Positions 23,565 through 31,399 of a DNA stretch of 64,000 bases are shown one piece after another (the stretch's first letter is position 1; every line of letters starts with the position of its first letter). The stretch comes from Youxingia wuxianensis (lineage in GTDB: Bacteria > Bacillota > Clostridia > Oscillospirales > Ruminococcaceae), in the NCBI RefSeq assembly GCF_014385085.1, contig NZ_JACRTD010000009.1:1-64000 (forward strand), written 5' to 3'. A model generated the notes under the pieces. It was not told the DNA's origin and ran no database searches. It saw only the letters and a list, made by a program, of their open reading frames with translations. The translations under genes and the position numbers were made by a program.

Positions 23565-23604
23565 ACGCCTCCCGCCGGACCCGGCAAGGTCCGGCGGGAG
23601 GCGT
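23565..23604. repeat. 16-bp perfect hairpin
   Basis: ACGCCTCCCGCCGGAC / GTCCGGCGGGAGGCGT with an 8-nt loop is the second of three hairpins between the convergent deoR and nitroreductase genes. It is terminator-like and reads into TTTGTTTT. Confidence 0.6.
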
Positions 23605-23650
23605 TTGTTTTGGCGCCGGATTTGTTTTTCCTCTTCCCTGGCGCATAAAG

Positions 23651-23680
23651 ACGCAGACCGCAGAAAACCGCGGTCTGCGT
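23651..23680. terminator. Hairpin downstream of the nitroreductase gene
   Basis: ACGCAGACCGC / GCGGTCTGCGT with an 8-nt loop lies 27 bp past the nitroreductase stop on the minus strand and probably ends that operon. Confidence 0.6.
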
Positions 23681-23707
23681 CTTATATTGGGGGGTAAGTG
23701 TTGTGGT

Positions 23708-24247
23708 CTATTTCCAAGTTTCTTTGATCCATTTGGAGGGATCAAATCTCTCCTCCTGGTTCGGCTCGCTGGCCGGATAGCCTACTGCAATCAAGCTTAC
23801 TACCCGGGCATAATCAGGGATACCAAGAATACGGCAAAACTCTTCATAAGATTCCGATCCCTGGCAAATTCCCAGCCATACGGCTCCCAAGCCCATATCA
23901 TGGGCCGCCAGGAGCATATTTTGGGTGGCGGCAATCCCGCCGTCAATCACAAATTCCACCGGCATGAGCTCTTTTTCCGAGTTCTCGCCTTTGGCGCAGC
24001 GGATATCCACACAGGTAACGATAGCAGCCTGGCATTGCCGGAGCATGTTCCACCAAGGGCTTAAGGGGATAAGTTTTTCCAATTTTTCATGGTCACGGAT
24101 GGTTAATATCCGCCACGGCCGGGTATCATGGGGGGAAGGCGCAAACATTCCCGCCCGGACAATCTTTTCCAGGCCTTTGTCATCCAATACTTGATCGGTA
24201 AATTCACGGACGCTTCTCCGGGTCATTAGCCCATCATACAGCTGCAT
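23708..24247 (-). CDS. Nitroreductase family protein
   Basis: The product has 179 residues. RRSVREFTDQVLDDK at the N-terminus, PWRILTI and the C-terminal GLGAVWLGIC...AVGYPASEP segments form the FMN-binding fold of NAD(P)H nitroreductases. These reduce nitro compounds, quinones or flavins. It is the last gene of a four-gene operon, starting 12 bp after the TIM-barrel gene. Substrate unknown. Confidence 0.88.
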   Translation of the reverse strand: MQLYDGLMTRRSVREFTDQVLDDKGLEKIVRAGMFAPSPHDTRPWRILTIRDHEKLEKLIPLSPWWNMLRQCQAAIVTCVDIRCAKGENSEKELMPVEFVIDGGIAATQNMLLAAHDMGLGAVWLGICQGSESYEEFCRILGIPDYARVVSLIAVGYPASEPNQEERFDPSKWIKETWK

Positions 24248-24258
24248 AGTTGTCCTCC

Positions 24259-24933
24259 TTATTTTTTGAGATAGTCTTCCACCACGGCAATCTGCTCTGC
24301 GAACGTTTTGCCGAATTTCTCTTCAAAGAATGCCCCGCCAATGGAAAAGGCCCATACGCCTGCGTTTTTAATCGTATCCAGTTTTTCATAGCTGTCCACG
24401 CTTCCCACGCAGCACACAGGTTTTCCTGTTTCTTTGGAAACCGCGTCCACCACAGCCTTAATCAGCTGGGCGGGATCGCCGTCCACATACCGGTAGCCGC
24501 ACAGGTCAACGCCGGTTACTTTCTTTTTGGCAACCGCGACCGCATCGGCAACGGTATCCTCGATAGTACCATATAGTATACCATTAACTAAGTTCCCAAT
24601 AAAGGGCAGATATTTAATACCGTGTTTTTCCACAAGTTCGCCGATGCTGTCATAGTACACAGTGCCCATAATTACGTCAAAACCGCACTCAATGGCCAGA
24701 TGCGCCGCTTTCAGGCCCGCCGGCTCGTCAAACGCCAAACATTCCAGAAATGTAGTTTTCCCTGCGGCTTTCATGGTATTCACCAGATCGATGATTTCTT
24801 CCTTGGTGAGCCCCACGTCTTTAAATCCCCAAAATTTTGCCGGAGCGTCCTTTGCCGCCAGGAAAATTTCTTTGGACCCTTCTACGGTTTTATCGTGATG
24901 TGTCAGCATGGCAATTAATTCAGGATGTGCCAT
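24259..24933 (-). CDS. TIM-barrel protein of unknown specificity
   Basis: ATG 24933 with AGGAGGG upstream gives 224 residues. Alternating beta/alpha pattern with FWGFKDVGLT, TTFLECLAFDE, GFDVIMGTVYYD and PVCCVGSVDSYEKLDTIKNA resembles phosphate-binding (beta/alpha)8 barrels such as HisA/KGPDC-like enzymes. It lies between the FGGY kinase and the nitroreductase, so it likely acts on the phosphorylated sugar intermediate as an isomerase or lyase. Exact reaction unknown. Confidence 0.55.
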   Translation of the reverse strand: MAHPELIAMLTHHDKTVEGSKEIFLAAKDAPAKFWGFKDVGLTKEEIIDLVNTMKAAGKTTFLECLAFDEPAGLKAAHLAIECGFDVIMGTVYYDSIGELVEKHGIKYLPFIGNLVNGILYGTIEDTVADAVAVAKKKVTGVDLCGYRYVDGDPAQLIKAVVDAVSKETGKPVCCVGSVDSYEKLDTIKNAGVWAFSIGGAFFEEKFGKTFAEQIAVVEDYLKK

Positions 24934-25006
24934 AATATCCCTCCTAAGTATAAACATTTTTCTGCGAGGGCGCATACTCCCCCTACCCCAGCGAAAATTT
25001 ACATTT

Positions 25007-26533
25007 TTACAGCTGCTGGGCCAACTCGTTGAGCGCTCCTGTAAGCAGGAGATATTTTTTCATCAAGTCCTCATAGGCCGGCTTGTTTTCCGCCTTGGGC
25101 TGGAAGGTTTTGTCCAGGCGAACAATTTCCAGCGCCGCCTCGGCTACTGACGGCCAAATTCCCGCCGCCACCCCGGCGATGAGCGCCGCGCCTAAGCAGG
25201 CGGCGTCCTGGGTATTTTTCATAGTGACCACCGGCTTGCCCAAAGCGTCCGCCTTAATCTGGCACCAAAGTTCGCTTTTGGCTCCGCCGCTTAAAGAGCG
25301 GATTTCTTTCACCGGCTCTCCCATCAGCTCTTCCGAAGCTCCCACCATCCGGCAGACAGTCATCGCAACCCCTTCCATAAAAGAACGGATTACATGGGCT
25401 TTGGTATGCTGCAGTCCCAGCCCGTACATCATACATTTGGCGTACTGGTTGGTGTCCGGCGGTCCCGCGCCCTGGAAATGGGGCAGAACAACCAAACCTT
25501 CGCTTCCCGCAGGGGCCTTCTTCGCCTGTTCGTCCATCAGCTGATAAGCGCTGGGGCCTCCCCGGCCCTCGATGGCGCTCTCCTCGGAACACAAGGCGTC
25601 CCGCAGCCATTTGTAAGCGATTCCCCCACTTCCATAAGCGTGGATCATATACTGACCGGGAATCGCGCTGTAAAAACAGGACAGCTCCCCGGTTTCATCA
25701 AAGATAATATGATCGGTCATGGTGCATACCACCAGGGCCGCCCCGGTGCTTTCGGAGAAAATTCCCGGGGTCACATTGCCCACTCCGATGGCGCCGCACG
25801 CCTGATCCAAGCCCCCCATAACCAACTTAAGGGTTTCCGGCAGTCCCAGTTCCTTTGCGATATGAGGCAGGATGGTCCCAATAGGCGTGCCCGACTCCAC
25901 CAGCTCAGGAAGCTGATCTATGCTAAGTCCCAGATAATCCACCATGGGGCGCCACCAGCCGTGGGTATTAATATCCCACATAAAGGAGGTGCACCAAAGG
26001 GAGCCTTCTCCATAGAACCCGCCGCCCATACGCCAGAAGAAATAATCCTCAATCAGCAGGATTTTATCAATCTTCTCAAAGCGTTGGGGATAGTTGCGTT
26101 TAAACCACAGGGTTTTAGGAGCGGGGGAAAGGGGTACCATACAGGTCTGTCCAGTAGCTTTGTGGAGGGTTTTCTGATCGAACGCCTCCATGAGCATTTC
26201 GGATTCCTCCTGGGCCCGGTTATCCATCCATACAATAAAATTGTAAAGGGGCTCTCCCCGCTTATCCAAAAACACCAGCGTTTCCCCCTGGGCGGAAACG
26301 CTCAGGGCTTCAATTTTGTTTCTGTCCACATTACAGTGGTCCAGCACGTTTGCAAGGGCGGCTTTGAAGGAGTCCCAATAGGTTTGCGGGGTCTGCTCCA
26401 CCCAAAGGGCCTGGGGCGTCAGCAGCTGGTACTCCTGGGTAGCGGTGCGAACCTTCTGCCCTTTTTCATCAAACAACCCTACTTTAATGGCGGTGGTCCC
26501 TAAGTCCACCCCCAGCACATACCGTTTATCCAA
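25007..26533 (-). CDS. FGGY-family carbohydrate kinase (xylulokinase-like)
   Basis: The product has 508 residues starting at TTG 26533 with GGGAGG upstream. The N-terminal ATPase fold has GVDLGTTAIKVGLFDEKGQK; VWMDNRAQEE and the C-terminal SLSGGAKSELWCQIKADALG, QDAACLGAALIAG match FGGY kinases. It phosphorylates a ketose or sugar alcohol before aldol cleavage by the class II aldolase encoded 30 bp upstream. The sugar cannot be named from sequence; closeness to xylulokinase is only family-level. Confidence 0.88.
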   Translation of the reverse strand: MDKRYVLGVDLGTTAIKVGLFDEKGQKVRTATQEYQLLTPQALWVEQTPQTYWDSFKAALANVLDHCNVDRNKIEALSVSAQGETLVFLDKRGEPLYNFIVWMDNRAQEESEMLMEAFDQKTLHKATGQTCMVPLSPAPKTLWFKRNYPQRFEKIDKILLIEDYFFWRMGGGFYGEGSLWCTSFMWDINTHGWWRPMVDYLGLSIDQLPELVESGTPIGTILPHIAKELGLPETLKLVMGGLDQACGAIGVGNVTPGIFSESTGAALVVCTMTDHIIFDETGELSCFYSAIPGQYMIHAYGSGGIAYKWLRDALCSEESAIEGRGGPSAYQLMDEQAKKAPAGSEGLVVLPHFQGAGPPDTNQYAKCMMYGLGLQHTKAHVIRSFMEGVAMTVCRMVGASEELMGEPVKEIRSLSGGAKSELWCQIKADALGKPVVTMKNTQDAACLGAALIAGVAAGIWPSVAEAALEIVRLDKTFQPKAENKPAYEDLMKKYLLLTGALNELAQQL

Positions 26534-26562
26534 AAGCTTGTTCCTCCCTTGTTAAGATCGGA

Positions 26563-27219
26563 TTATTTCAGGCTTTCGTCCAAAACGTCCTCCTCCCGAA
26601 CTTCATGGACACTTCCCAGAAGTTTGGCGAAAATGACCTTTTGGCAGATATTTTCCAAAAAGTAGGTGTTTTTATAAGCCTCATGCATGGTGGCTCCTAC
26701 GGTAACCGCTCCGTGGTTGGCCATAATAACGGCGTTGTTTTTGCCAAGGGCCTTGGCCACGTTGTCCGCGATCAGCTGGGATCCGGCCGGGCCGTATTCG
26801 GCGCAGCGGATAGCGCCGCCCAAATTCACATAATGTTCCGCCAGCGTCAAAGGCAGGTCCATATGCGCAATCGCGAATACGCTGGACCACTGGGCGTGGG
26901 TATGTACAATCGCCTGCACGTCCGGGCGGGCGCGGTAAATTGCCAGATGCATAGGCGCTTCAATGGTTTCTGACGCCCATGGGCTGTAGCTGTTGCCGTC
27001 AATATCCAAAATGGCCATGTCCTGAGCCTTGCAGTCCCCGTTGTTTTTATAAGGCCTGGGAATGGAAGAAAGGGCCGCGGAAATATAGATCAGGCCGGTT
27101 TCCGGATCGCGCACGCTTACGTCGCCGGAATCTCCGGAAGGGGAAAATCCTTTTTCATACAGCCAGCGGGTCCCCCACGCGGCTTCTTCCTGATAGATCG
27201 CTTTAATCCGTTTATCCAT
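26563..27219 (-). CDS. Class II aldolase (fuculose/ribulose-phosphate aldolase-like)
   Basis: The product has 218 residues. The zinc site is formed by His106 and His108 (AIVHTHAQWS) and His169 (MANHGAV). A Glu near 84-87 (WASETIEAPMH) is the probable catalytic residue. The family cleaves L-fuculose-1-phosphate-like substrates to dihydroxyacetone phosphate and an aldehyde, or epimerises pentulose phosphates. First gene of the operon, preceded by AGGAGG and a long divergent regulatory region shared with the FrlC-like gene. Confidence 0.85.
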   Translation of the reverse strand: MDKRIKAIYQEEAAWGTRWLYEKGFSPSGDSGDVSVRDPETGLIYISAALSSIPRPYKNNGDCKAQDMAILDIDGNSYSPWASETIEAPMHLAIYRARPDVQAIVHTHAQWSSVFAIAHMDLPLTLAEHYVNLGGAIRCAEYGPAGSQLIADNVAKALGKNNAVIMANHGAVTVGATMHEAYKNTYFLENICQKVIFAKLLGSVHEVREEDVLDESLK

Positions 27220-27630
27220 TGAAAAATCCTCCTTTTATTCTTTATTTTTTAAAATGAAAACTTTTTCTTATTTACCGTTTGCTTTCTGTTTCTGATTGTA
27301 ACATTAAACCTTTAAAATTGCAATAATAAATTTACGATTTATTATAAAAATTTGTTTTTTCTTTCAAATCGAAAACTCTCCTATTTCTTTAGTGAAAATC
27401 TCTGAATTTTTTGTGTTCTATTCGTGAATTAAGGACAAAATACCAAAAATCATCAGTTAAAGTCTACAAAAAAGCAAGAAAATTATTATCAAACGAAAGT
27501 AAATTCCGCGATTGACTCTTTCGTTTTTACATGCAATAATTAAATTAGAAAGAAAACGCAACCTCTAATTTACCGCTTTGCATTTCAAAATTCTATCAGC
27601 CCTTCTTTCAAAGGGCAAAGGAGGAAAGCC
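27220..27630. promoter_or_regulatory. Divergent regulatory region of the sugar island
   Basis: This 411-bp AT-rich region lies between the aldolase (-) and FrlC-like (+) genes. For the plus strand TTGACT (27512-27517) and AATAAT (27535-27540) are 17 bp apart. A perfect 9-bp inverted repeat AAACGAAAG (27491-27499) / CTTTCGTTT (27518-27526) brackets the -35 box and is a likely repressor operator, plausibly for the DeoR protein at 22628. Confidence 0.6.
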
Positions 27631-28452
27631 ATGAAGGTATGCCTGCTGTCCTATATGTTCCGCCGTTTCCCGCTGGAAAAGGCCTTTGAGGTATGCAGCG
27701 AGCTTGGGTACGACGGGGTGGAGATTTGGGGAGGACGTCCCCACGCTTACCCCTGGGACATGGATGAAAAAAAGATCGACGAAATTCTTGCCCTCAAAGA
27801 GCGCTACCGCCTGGAAACCCCGGTGTACTGCGCGGAGGTGTTAAATTACCCCTATAACCCCTGCACCACCGATCCCAAAGAACGCCGGGAGACCATCGAT
27901 TATTTAAAACAGGCCCTGACCGCCGCTTCCAAGTTCGGCGCGCCCCGGGTCCTGATGGCGTTTGATCACGCGGGCTTCGGCACTACCCGCCGCCAGAACC
28001 AGGACAACGTGGTGGGCGTATTAAAAGAGGTGTGCGCCCACGCGGAAAAGGTCGGGGTGGATCTGATGGCGGAACCGGTGACTATTATGGAAAGCAACGT
28101 AGGCGCTACCGCCGACGATGTGGCCGAGATTATAGAACGGGTAGGCAGCCCGCGGCTGACGTCCATGCTGGACGTGGCCACCCCCTTTGCTCATTTTGAG
28201 CCTTACGGAGAGTTTTTAACCAAGCTCAAAGGCAAGGTTTCCCACGTTCACTTTCAGGACAACGATGGGGTTTCCCCCGCCCATCTGCCCTTAGGAGAGG
28301 GGTGCCTTCCTTTGGAGGATCTGGTGGATATTTTAAAAAAATACGGATACGACGGCTATCTGTGCGTAGAGCTTCTGTGGCCGGAACTGCGGGATCCGGA
28401 ACTCTACGCCCGCAAAACCATCCGCAGCCTGAAAGCGATTTTAAACGACTGA
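27631..28452 (+). CDS. Sugar epimerase, FrlC (fructoselysine 3-epimerase)-like
   Basis: The product has 273 residues and an AP-endonuclease-2-type TIM barrel. The opening LEKAFEVCSELGYDGVEIWG followed by GRPHAYPWDM, later YPYNPC, AEPVTIMESNVGATADDV, SMLDVATPFAHFEPYGEFL and LPLGEGCLPLEDL, match the layout of FrlC, which interconverts fructoselysine and psicoselysine. Metal ligands are the usual Glu/Asp/His set of this barrel. Ribosome site GGAGG. It heads a plus-strand operon with three double-GNAT genes. Activity on an Amadori compound or related ketose is inference from similarity. Confidence 0.75.
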   Translation: MKVCLLSYMFRRFPLEKAFEVCSELGYDGVEIWGGRPHAYPWDMDEKKIDEILALKERYRLETPVYCAEVLNYPYNPCTTDPKERRETIDYLKQALTAASKFGAPRVLMAFDHAGFGTTRRQNQDNVVGVLKEVCAHAEKVGVDLMAEPVTIMESNVGATADDVAEIIERVGSPRLTSMLDVATPFAHFEPYGEFLTKLKGKVSHVHFQDNDGVSPAHLPLGEGCLPLEDLVDILKKYGYDGYLCVELLWPELRDPELYARKTIRSLKAILND

Positions 28453-28476
28453 CGATTTCTCAAGGAGGCATGGAAA

Positions 28477-29406
28477 ATGATTCGACGTTTTGAACCCAGC
28501 GATGAACTGGCCTTTTATGATATGGCCAGGCGGTTTCATTCCAGCGACGCTGTATGCCACGACACCCCCGATCAGCATTTTAAGGACACTTTCCACGCAA
28601 TTTTAGAGGGCTCCCCTTTAATCGAAGGCTATATATTTTTACTGGATGGAATCCGGGTGGGCTATGGTCTGATTTTTATCACCTATTCCAACGAAGCCGG
28701 CGGCCTTATCTACACCTGGGATGAAATCTACGTTCTGCCGGAATACCGAAATCATGGCCTTGGCACTCGCTATCTGGAGTTTTGCGAGGAAACCTATAAG
28801 GACAAAGCCGCCCTTTACCGGGTGGAGGTGGAGGAAGAAAATACAGGAGCCATCTCCCTCTACAACCGTCATGGGTACAATATTCTTCCTTACCGTCAGG
28901 TAACAAAATTCCTAAAGGCCAAGGGACCCCGCCAGCATACGAAAATTCTTTTTCCAAACGAGAATATCCGTCCTTTCCAGGCAGGGGACCGGGAGATTTT
29001 TTTGGAGATGAGCGCACAGTATCACTCCCTTCCCCAGATTGTCACCCATCCGCCGAAAGAAAATTTTGAGCGGACCTTCCAGGCGATTATGGATAAAAGC
29101 CCGTATGTAGAAGGGTATCTCATTCAAAAAGACGGCGCGCCGGCAGGGTATGGGCTTGTATGCCACACCTATGCCAACGAAGCGGGGGGCGTATTGCTGT
29201 TTGTGGATGAAATATTTATTCTCCCCCAGTACCGGGGACAGGGGCTGGCCATCGGTTTTCTGGAGTACGGCGAAAAGGAATATGAAAACGTTGTTGGGCT
29301 GTACCGGCTGGAGCTGCCGGACAGCGATCCCAAATCCATCGCCTATTTTGAAAACCGGGGTTTTGAGCTGTTGGACTACCAGCAGTATGTGAAGCTCCCT
29401 AAATGA
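28477..29406 (+). CDS. Double-GNAT acetyltransferase, paralogue 1
   Basis: The product has 309 residues with two GNAT domains, about 1-145 and 160-309. Each has the acetyl-CoA P-loop motif (VLPEYRNHGLGTRYL in domain 1; ILPQYRGQGLAIGFL in domain 2) and ends in a Y..LxYRQ(Q) strand. The domains also share TYSNEAGGLIYTWDEI / TYANEAGGVLLFVDEI, so they arose by internal duplication. It lies 24 bp downstream of the FrlC-like epimerase with AAGGAGG upstream. Acceptor unknown; an amine-bearing catabolic intermediate would fit the context. Confidence 0.85.
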   Translation: MIRRFEPSDELAFYDMARRFHSSDAVCHDTPDQHFKDTFHAILEGSPLIEGYIFLLDGIRVGYGLIFITYSNEAGGLIYTWDEIYVLPEYRNHGLGTRYLEFCEETYKDKAALYRVEVEEENTGAISLYNRHGYNILPYRQVTKFLKAKGPRQHTKILFPNENIRPFQAGDREIFLEMSAQYHSLPQIVTHPPKENFERTFQAIMDKSPYVEGYLIQKDGAPAGYGLVCHTYANEAGGVLLFVDEIFILPQYRGQGLAIGFLEYGEKEYENVVGLYRLELPDSDPKSIAYFENRGFELLDYQQYVKLPK

Positions 29407-29436
29407 TGCTAATCACCTATAAAGGAGGCCTCTTTT

Positions 29437-30354
29437 ATGCTCAGACCATTTCGCGCGGGAGACGAGCAGGCGTTTTATGATATGGCGCAGGTGTTTCATA
29501 ATTCCGACGCGGTAATACATAAAACCCCCTTAAAACATTTCCAGGATACCTTTCAGGCGGTCATCGAAGGAAGTCCTTTTGTAAAAGGATATCTTTTGGA
29601 ACAGGACGGAAAAACCGCGGGTTACGGCCTGGCCTTCGTCACCTATTCCAACGAGGGCGGCGGATTGATGTACACCTGGGATGAAATTTATGTGGACCCG
29701 GCGTTTCGCGGACACGGACTGGGAACGGAGTTTATCACCCATATGGAACAGATCACCCGGGAAAGCGCCAGCGTGTTCCGTCTGGAATGCGAGGACAGCA
29801 ACACCCGTGCGGTACAGCTCTATAAGCGCTTGGGATACCGGCCGGTTCATTACCGCCAGCTGGTAAAATTTATAGAAGATACGCCGGCGCAGCCGGGGGA
29901 TATTACTATGGTGCGCCCCTTTGCCGCTTATGAGGAAGAAACCTTTTATCGTCTTGCCCGGGAATACCACGCTTCCGGGGTGATGGACCGGGAAGCCCCC
30001 TTTTCTCATTTCAAAAACACCTTCCGGGAAGTAGTGAAGGGCAGCCCGTACATCCAGGGATATTTTATTCTTAATGAGGGCGTGCCGGTGGGCTACGCCC
30101 TGGTGTGCCCCACCTATTCCAACGAGGCGGGGGGTATGCTTATTACATTGGATGAGCTGTTTATTCTTCCCGCCTTCCGGGGGCGGGGACTGGGAAGCGG
30201 ATTTATGCGTTATTATGAAAACCGCTATGCCCAAGGGTCCGCCATGTACCGGGTACAGGTGGTCAACAGCGACAAACGTTCCATCGATTATCTCACCAAA
30301 AAGGGATACGAGTATCTGGAGTATTTCGAGCTGCTCAAACCGGTGGAAAAATAA
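29437..30354 (+). CDS. Double-GNAT acetyltransferase, paralogue 2
   Basis: The product has 305 residues and the same two-domain plan. P-loop motifs are VDPAFRGHGLGTEFI (about residues 86-100) and ILPAFRGRGLGSGFM (about 247-261). The start MLRPFRAGDEQAFYDMAQVF parallels paralogue 1 (RRFEPSDELAFYDMARRF), showing recent tandem duplication. A strong AAAGGAGG site and 30-bp gap indicate the same operon. Confidence 0.85.
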   Translation: MLRPFRAGDEQAFYDMAQVFHNSDAVIHKTPLKHFQDTFQAVIEGSPFVKGYLLEQDGKTAGYGLAFVTYSNEGGGLMYTWDEIYVDPAFRGHGLGTEFITHMEQITRESASVFRLECEDSNTRAVQLYKRLGYRPVHYRQLVKFIEDTPAQPGDITMVRPFAAYEEETFYRLAREYHASGVMDREAPFSHFKNTFREVVKGSPYIQGYFILNEGVPVGYALVCPTYSNEAGGMLITLDELFILPAFRGRGLGSGFMRYYENRYAQGSAMYRVQVVNSDKRSIDYLTKKGYEYLEYFELLKPVEK

Positions 30355-30393
30355 ACCAGCTCCCAGCAAATTTGTAACATCCGGAGGTGCGCT

Positions 30394-31317
30394 ATGGTTA
30401 GAAAGTTTACCCCTGACGACGCCCAGGCCTTTTATCAAATGGCCCGTCAGTTCCATTCGTCCGACGCGGTTATCCATCAAACGCCCGATCAGAATTTTCG
30501 GGACACTTTCCGGGAGATTATGAACGGCAGTCCCTCTTTGGAAGGGTATATCATAGAAAAGGACGGCGTCATCGCCGGCTATTCTCTGGTCTTGCTGACC
30601 TATTCCAATGAGGTGGGAGGCCTGCTGGCCAACTGGGATGAAATATTTATTAAGCCGGAGTTCCGCGGGCAGGGGCTGGGAAGCGGATTTTTAGCCCTGA
30701 TGGAAAAGGAATACCAGGGGAAGGCCAAGCTTTACCGTATGGAAGTGGAGAAAGAAAACGACAGAGCCATCGCGCTGTATAAACGAATGGGGTATCGGAT
30801 GCTGGACTACCGGCAGGCTACCAAAGCCTCCCGGGACACGGTCCCCGATCCTGCTCCCACGCCCCATATCCGGCCCTTTTCGCCTGGCGACCAGGAGGAT
30901 TTTTTCCATCTGGCCCAGCAGTTTCATGCCAGCGGCCTGATCGATACTCCCGCGCCTCCTTCCCATTTTCGCGATACCTTTCAGACAGTAATTTCCCACG
31001 GCCCTCATCAGGATGGATTTATGATCTGCAAAGACGGCAAAAACGTAGGCTACGCCCTGGTTGGGTTCTTTTACGCCAACGAAGCCGGCGGGATGCAGTC
31101 TAATCTGGACGAGATGTTTATTCTCCCTCCCTACCGGGGGCAGGGCTTGGGAAAGGAATTTTTACGTTTCTTTGAGCGCAATTACCATGACCGGGTGATT
31201 GTCTACCGGATTGAAGTATGTGACAGCCAAACCCGCCTCATTGACAGCTTGTCCCGCAGAGGCTATGATTTGCTGGAATATTGGCAGATGATAAAATCGC
31301 CCGAGTCAGCGCGCTGA
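30394..31317 (+). CDS. Double-GNAT acetyltransferase, paralogue 3
   Basis: The product has 307 residues. P-loops are IKPEFRGQGLGSGFLA (domain 1) and ILPPYRGQGLGKEFLR (domain 2), and the start is VRKFTPDDAQAFYQMARQFH. It closes a tandem array of three paralogues, six GNAT domains in all, and is followed by a terminator at 31339-31367. Divergence is greatest in the acceptor-side loops between the conserved EVGG/EAGG and P-loop motifs, suggesting different acceptors. Confidence 0.85.
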   Translation: MVRKFTPDDAQAFYQMARQFHSSDAVIHQTPDQNFRDTFREIMNGSPSLEGYIIEKDGVIAGYSLVLLTYSNEVGGLLANWDEIFIKPEFRGQGLGSGFLALMEKEYQGKAKLYRMEVEKENDRAIALYKRMGYRMLDYRQATKASRDTVPDPAPTPHIRPFSPGDQEDFFHLAQQFHASGLIDTPAPPSHFRDTFQTVISHGPHQDGFMICKDGKNVGYALVGFFYANEAGGMQSNLDEMFILPPYRGQGLGKEFLRFFERNYHDRVIVYRIEVCDSQTRLIDSLSRRGYDLLEYWQMIKSPESAR

Positions 31318-31338
31318 CTAGTTTTGGACCATATCCGG

Positions 31339-31367
31339 CAGTGGCAGGGCTTTTTGCCCTGCCACTG
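31339..31367 (+). terminator. Terminator after the GNAT array
   Basis: CAGTGGCAGGGC / GCCCTGCCACTG is followed by TTTTCCC. Confidence 0.75.
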
Positions 31368-31399
31368 TTTTCCCTAAATAATATGAGGAGGAATAAAAT

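Noticed and set aside
25394..26503. 369-codon plus-strand frame opposite the FGGY kinase
   Set aside because: It is an antisense shadow of a well-supported gene; no family resemblance and no ribosome site.
29530..30480. 316-codon minus-strand frame opposite the GNAT genes
   Set aside because: The plus-strand paralogues explain the open frame through shared codon bias.
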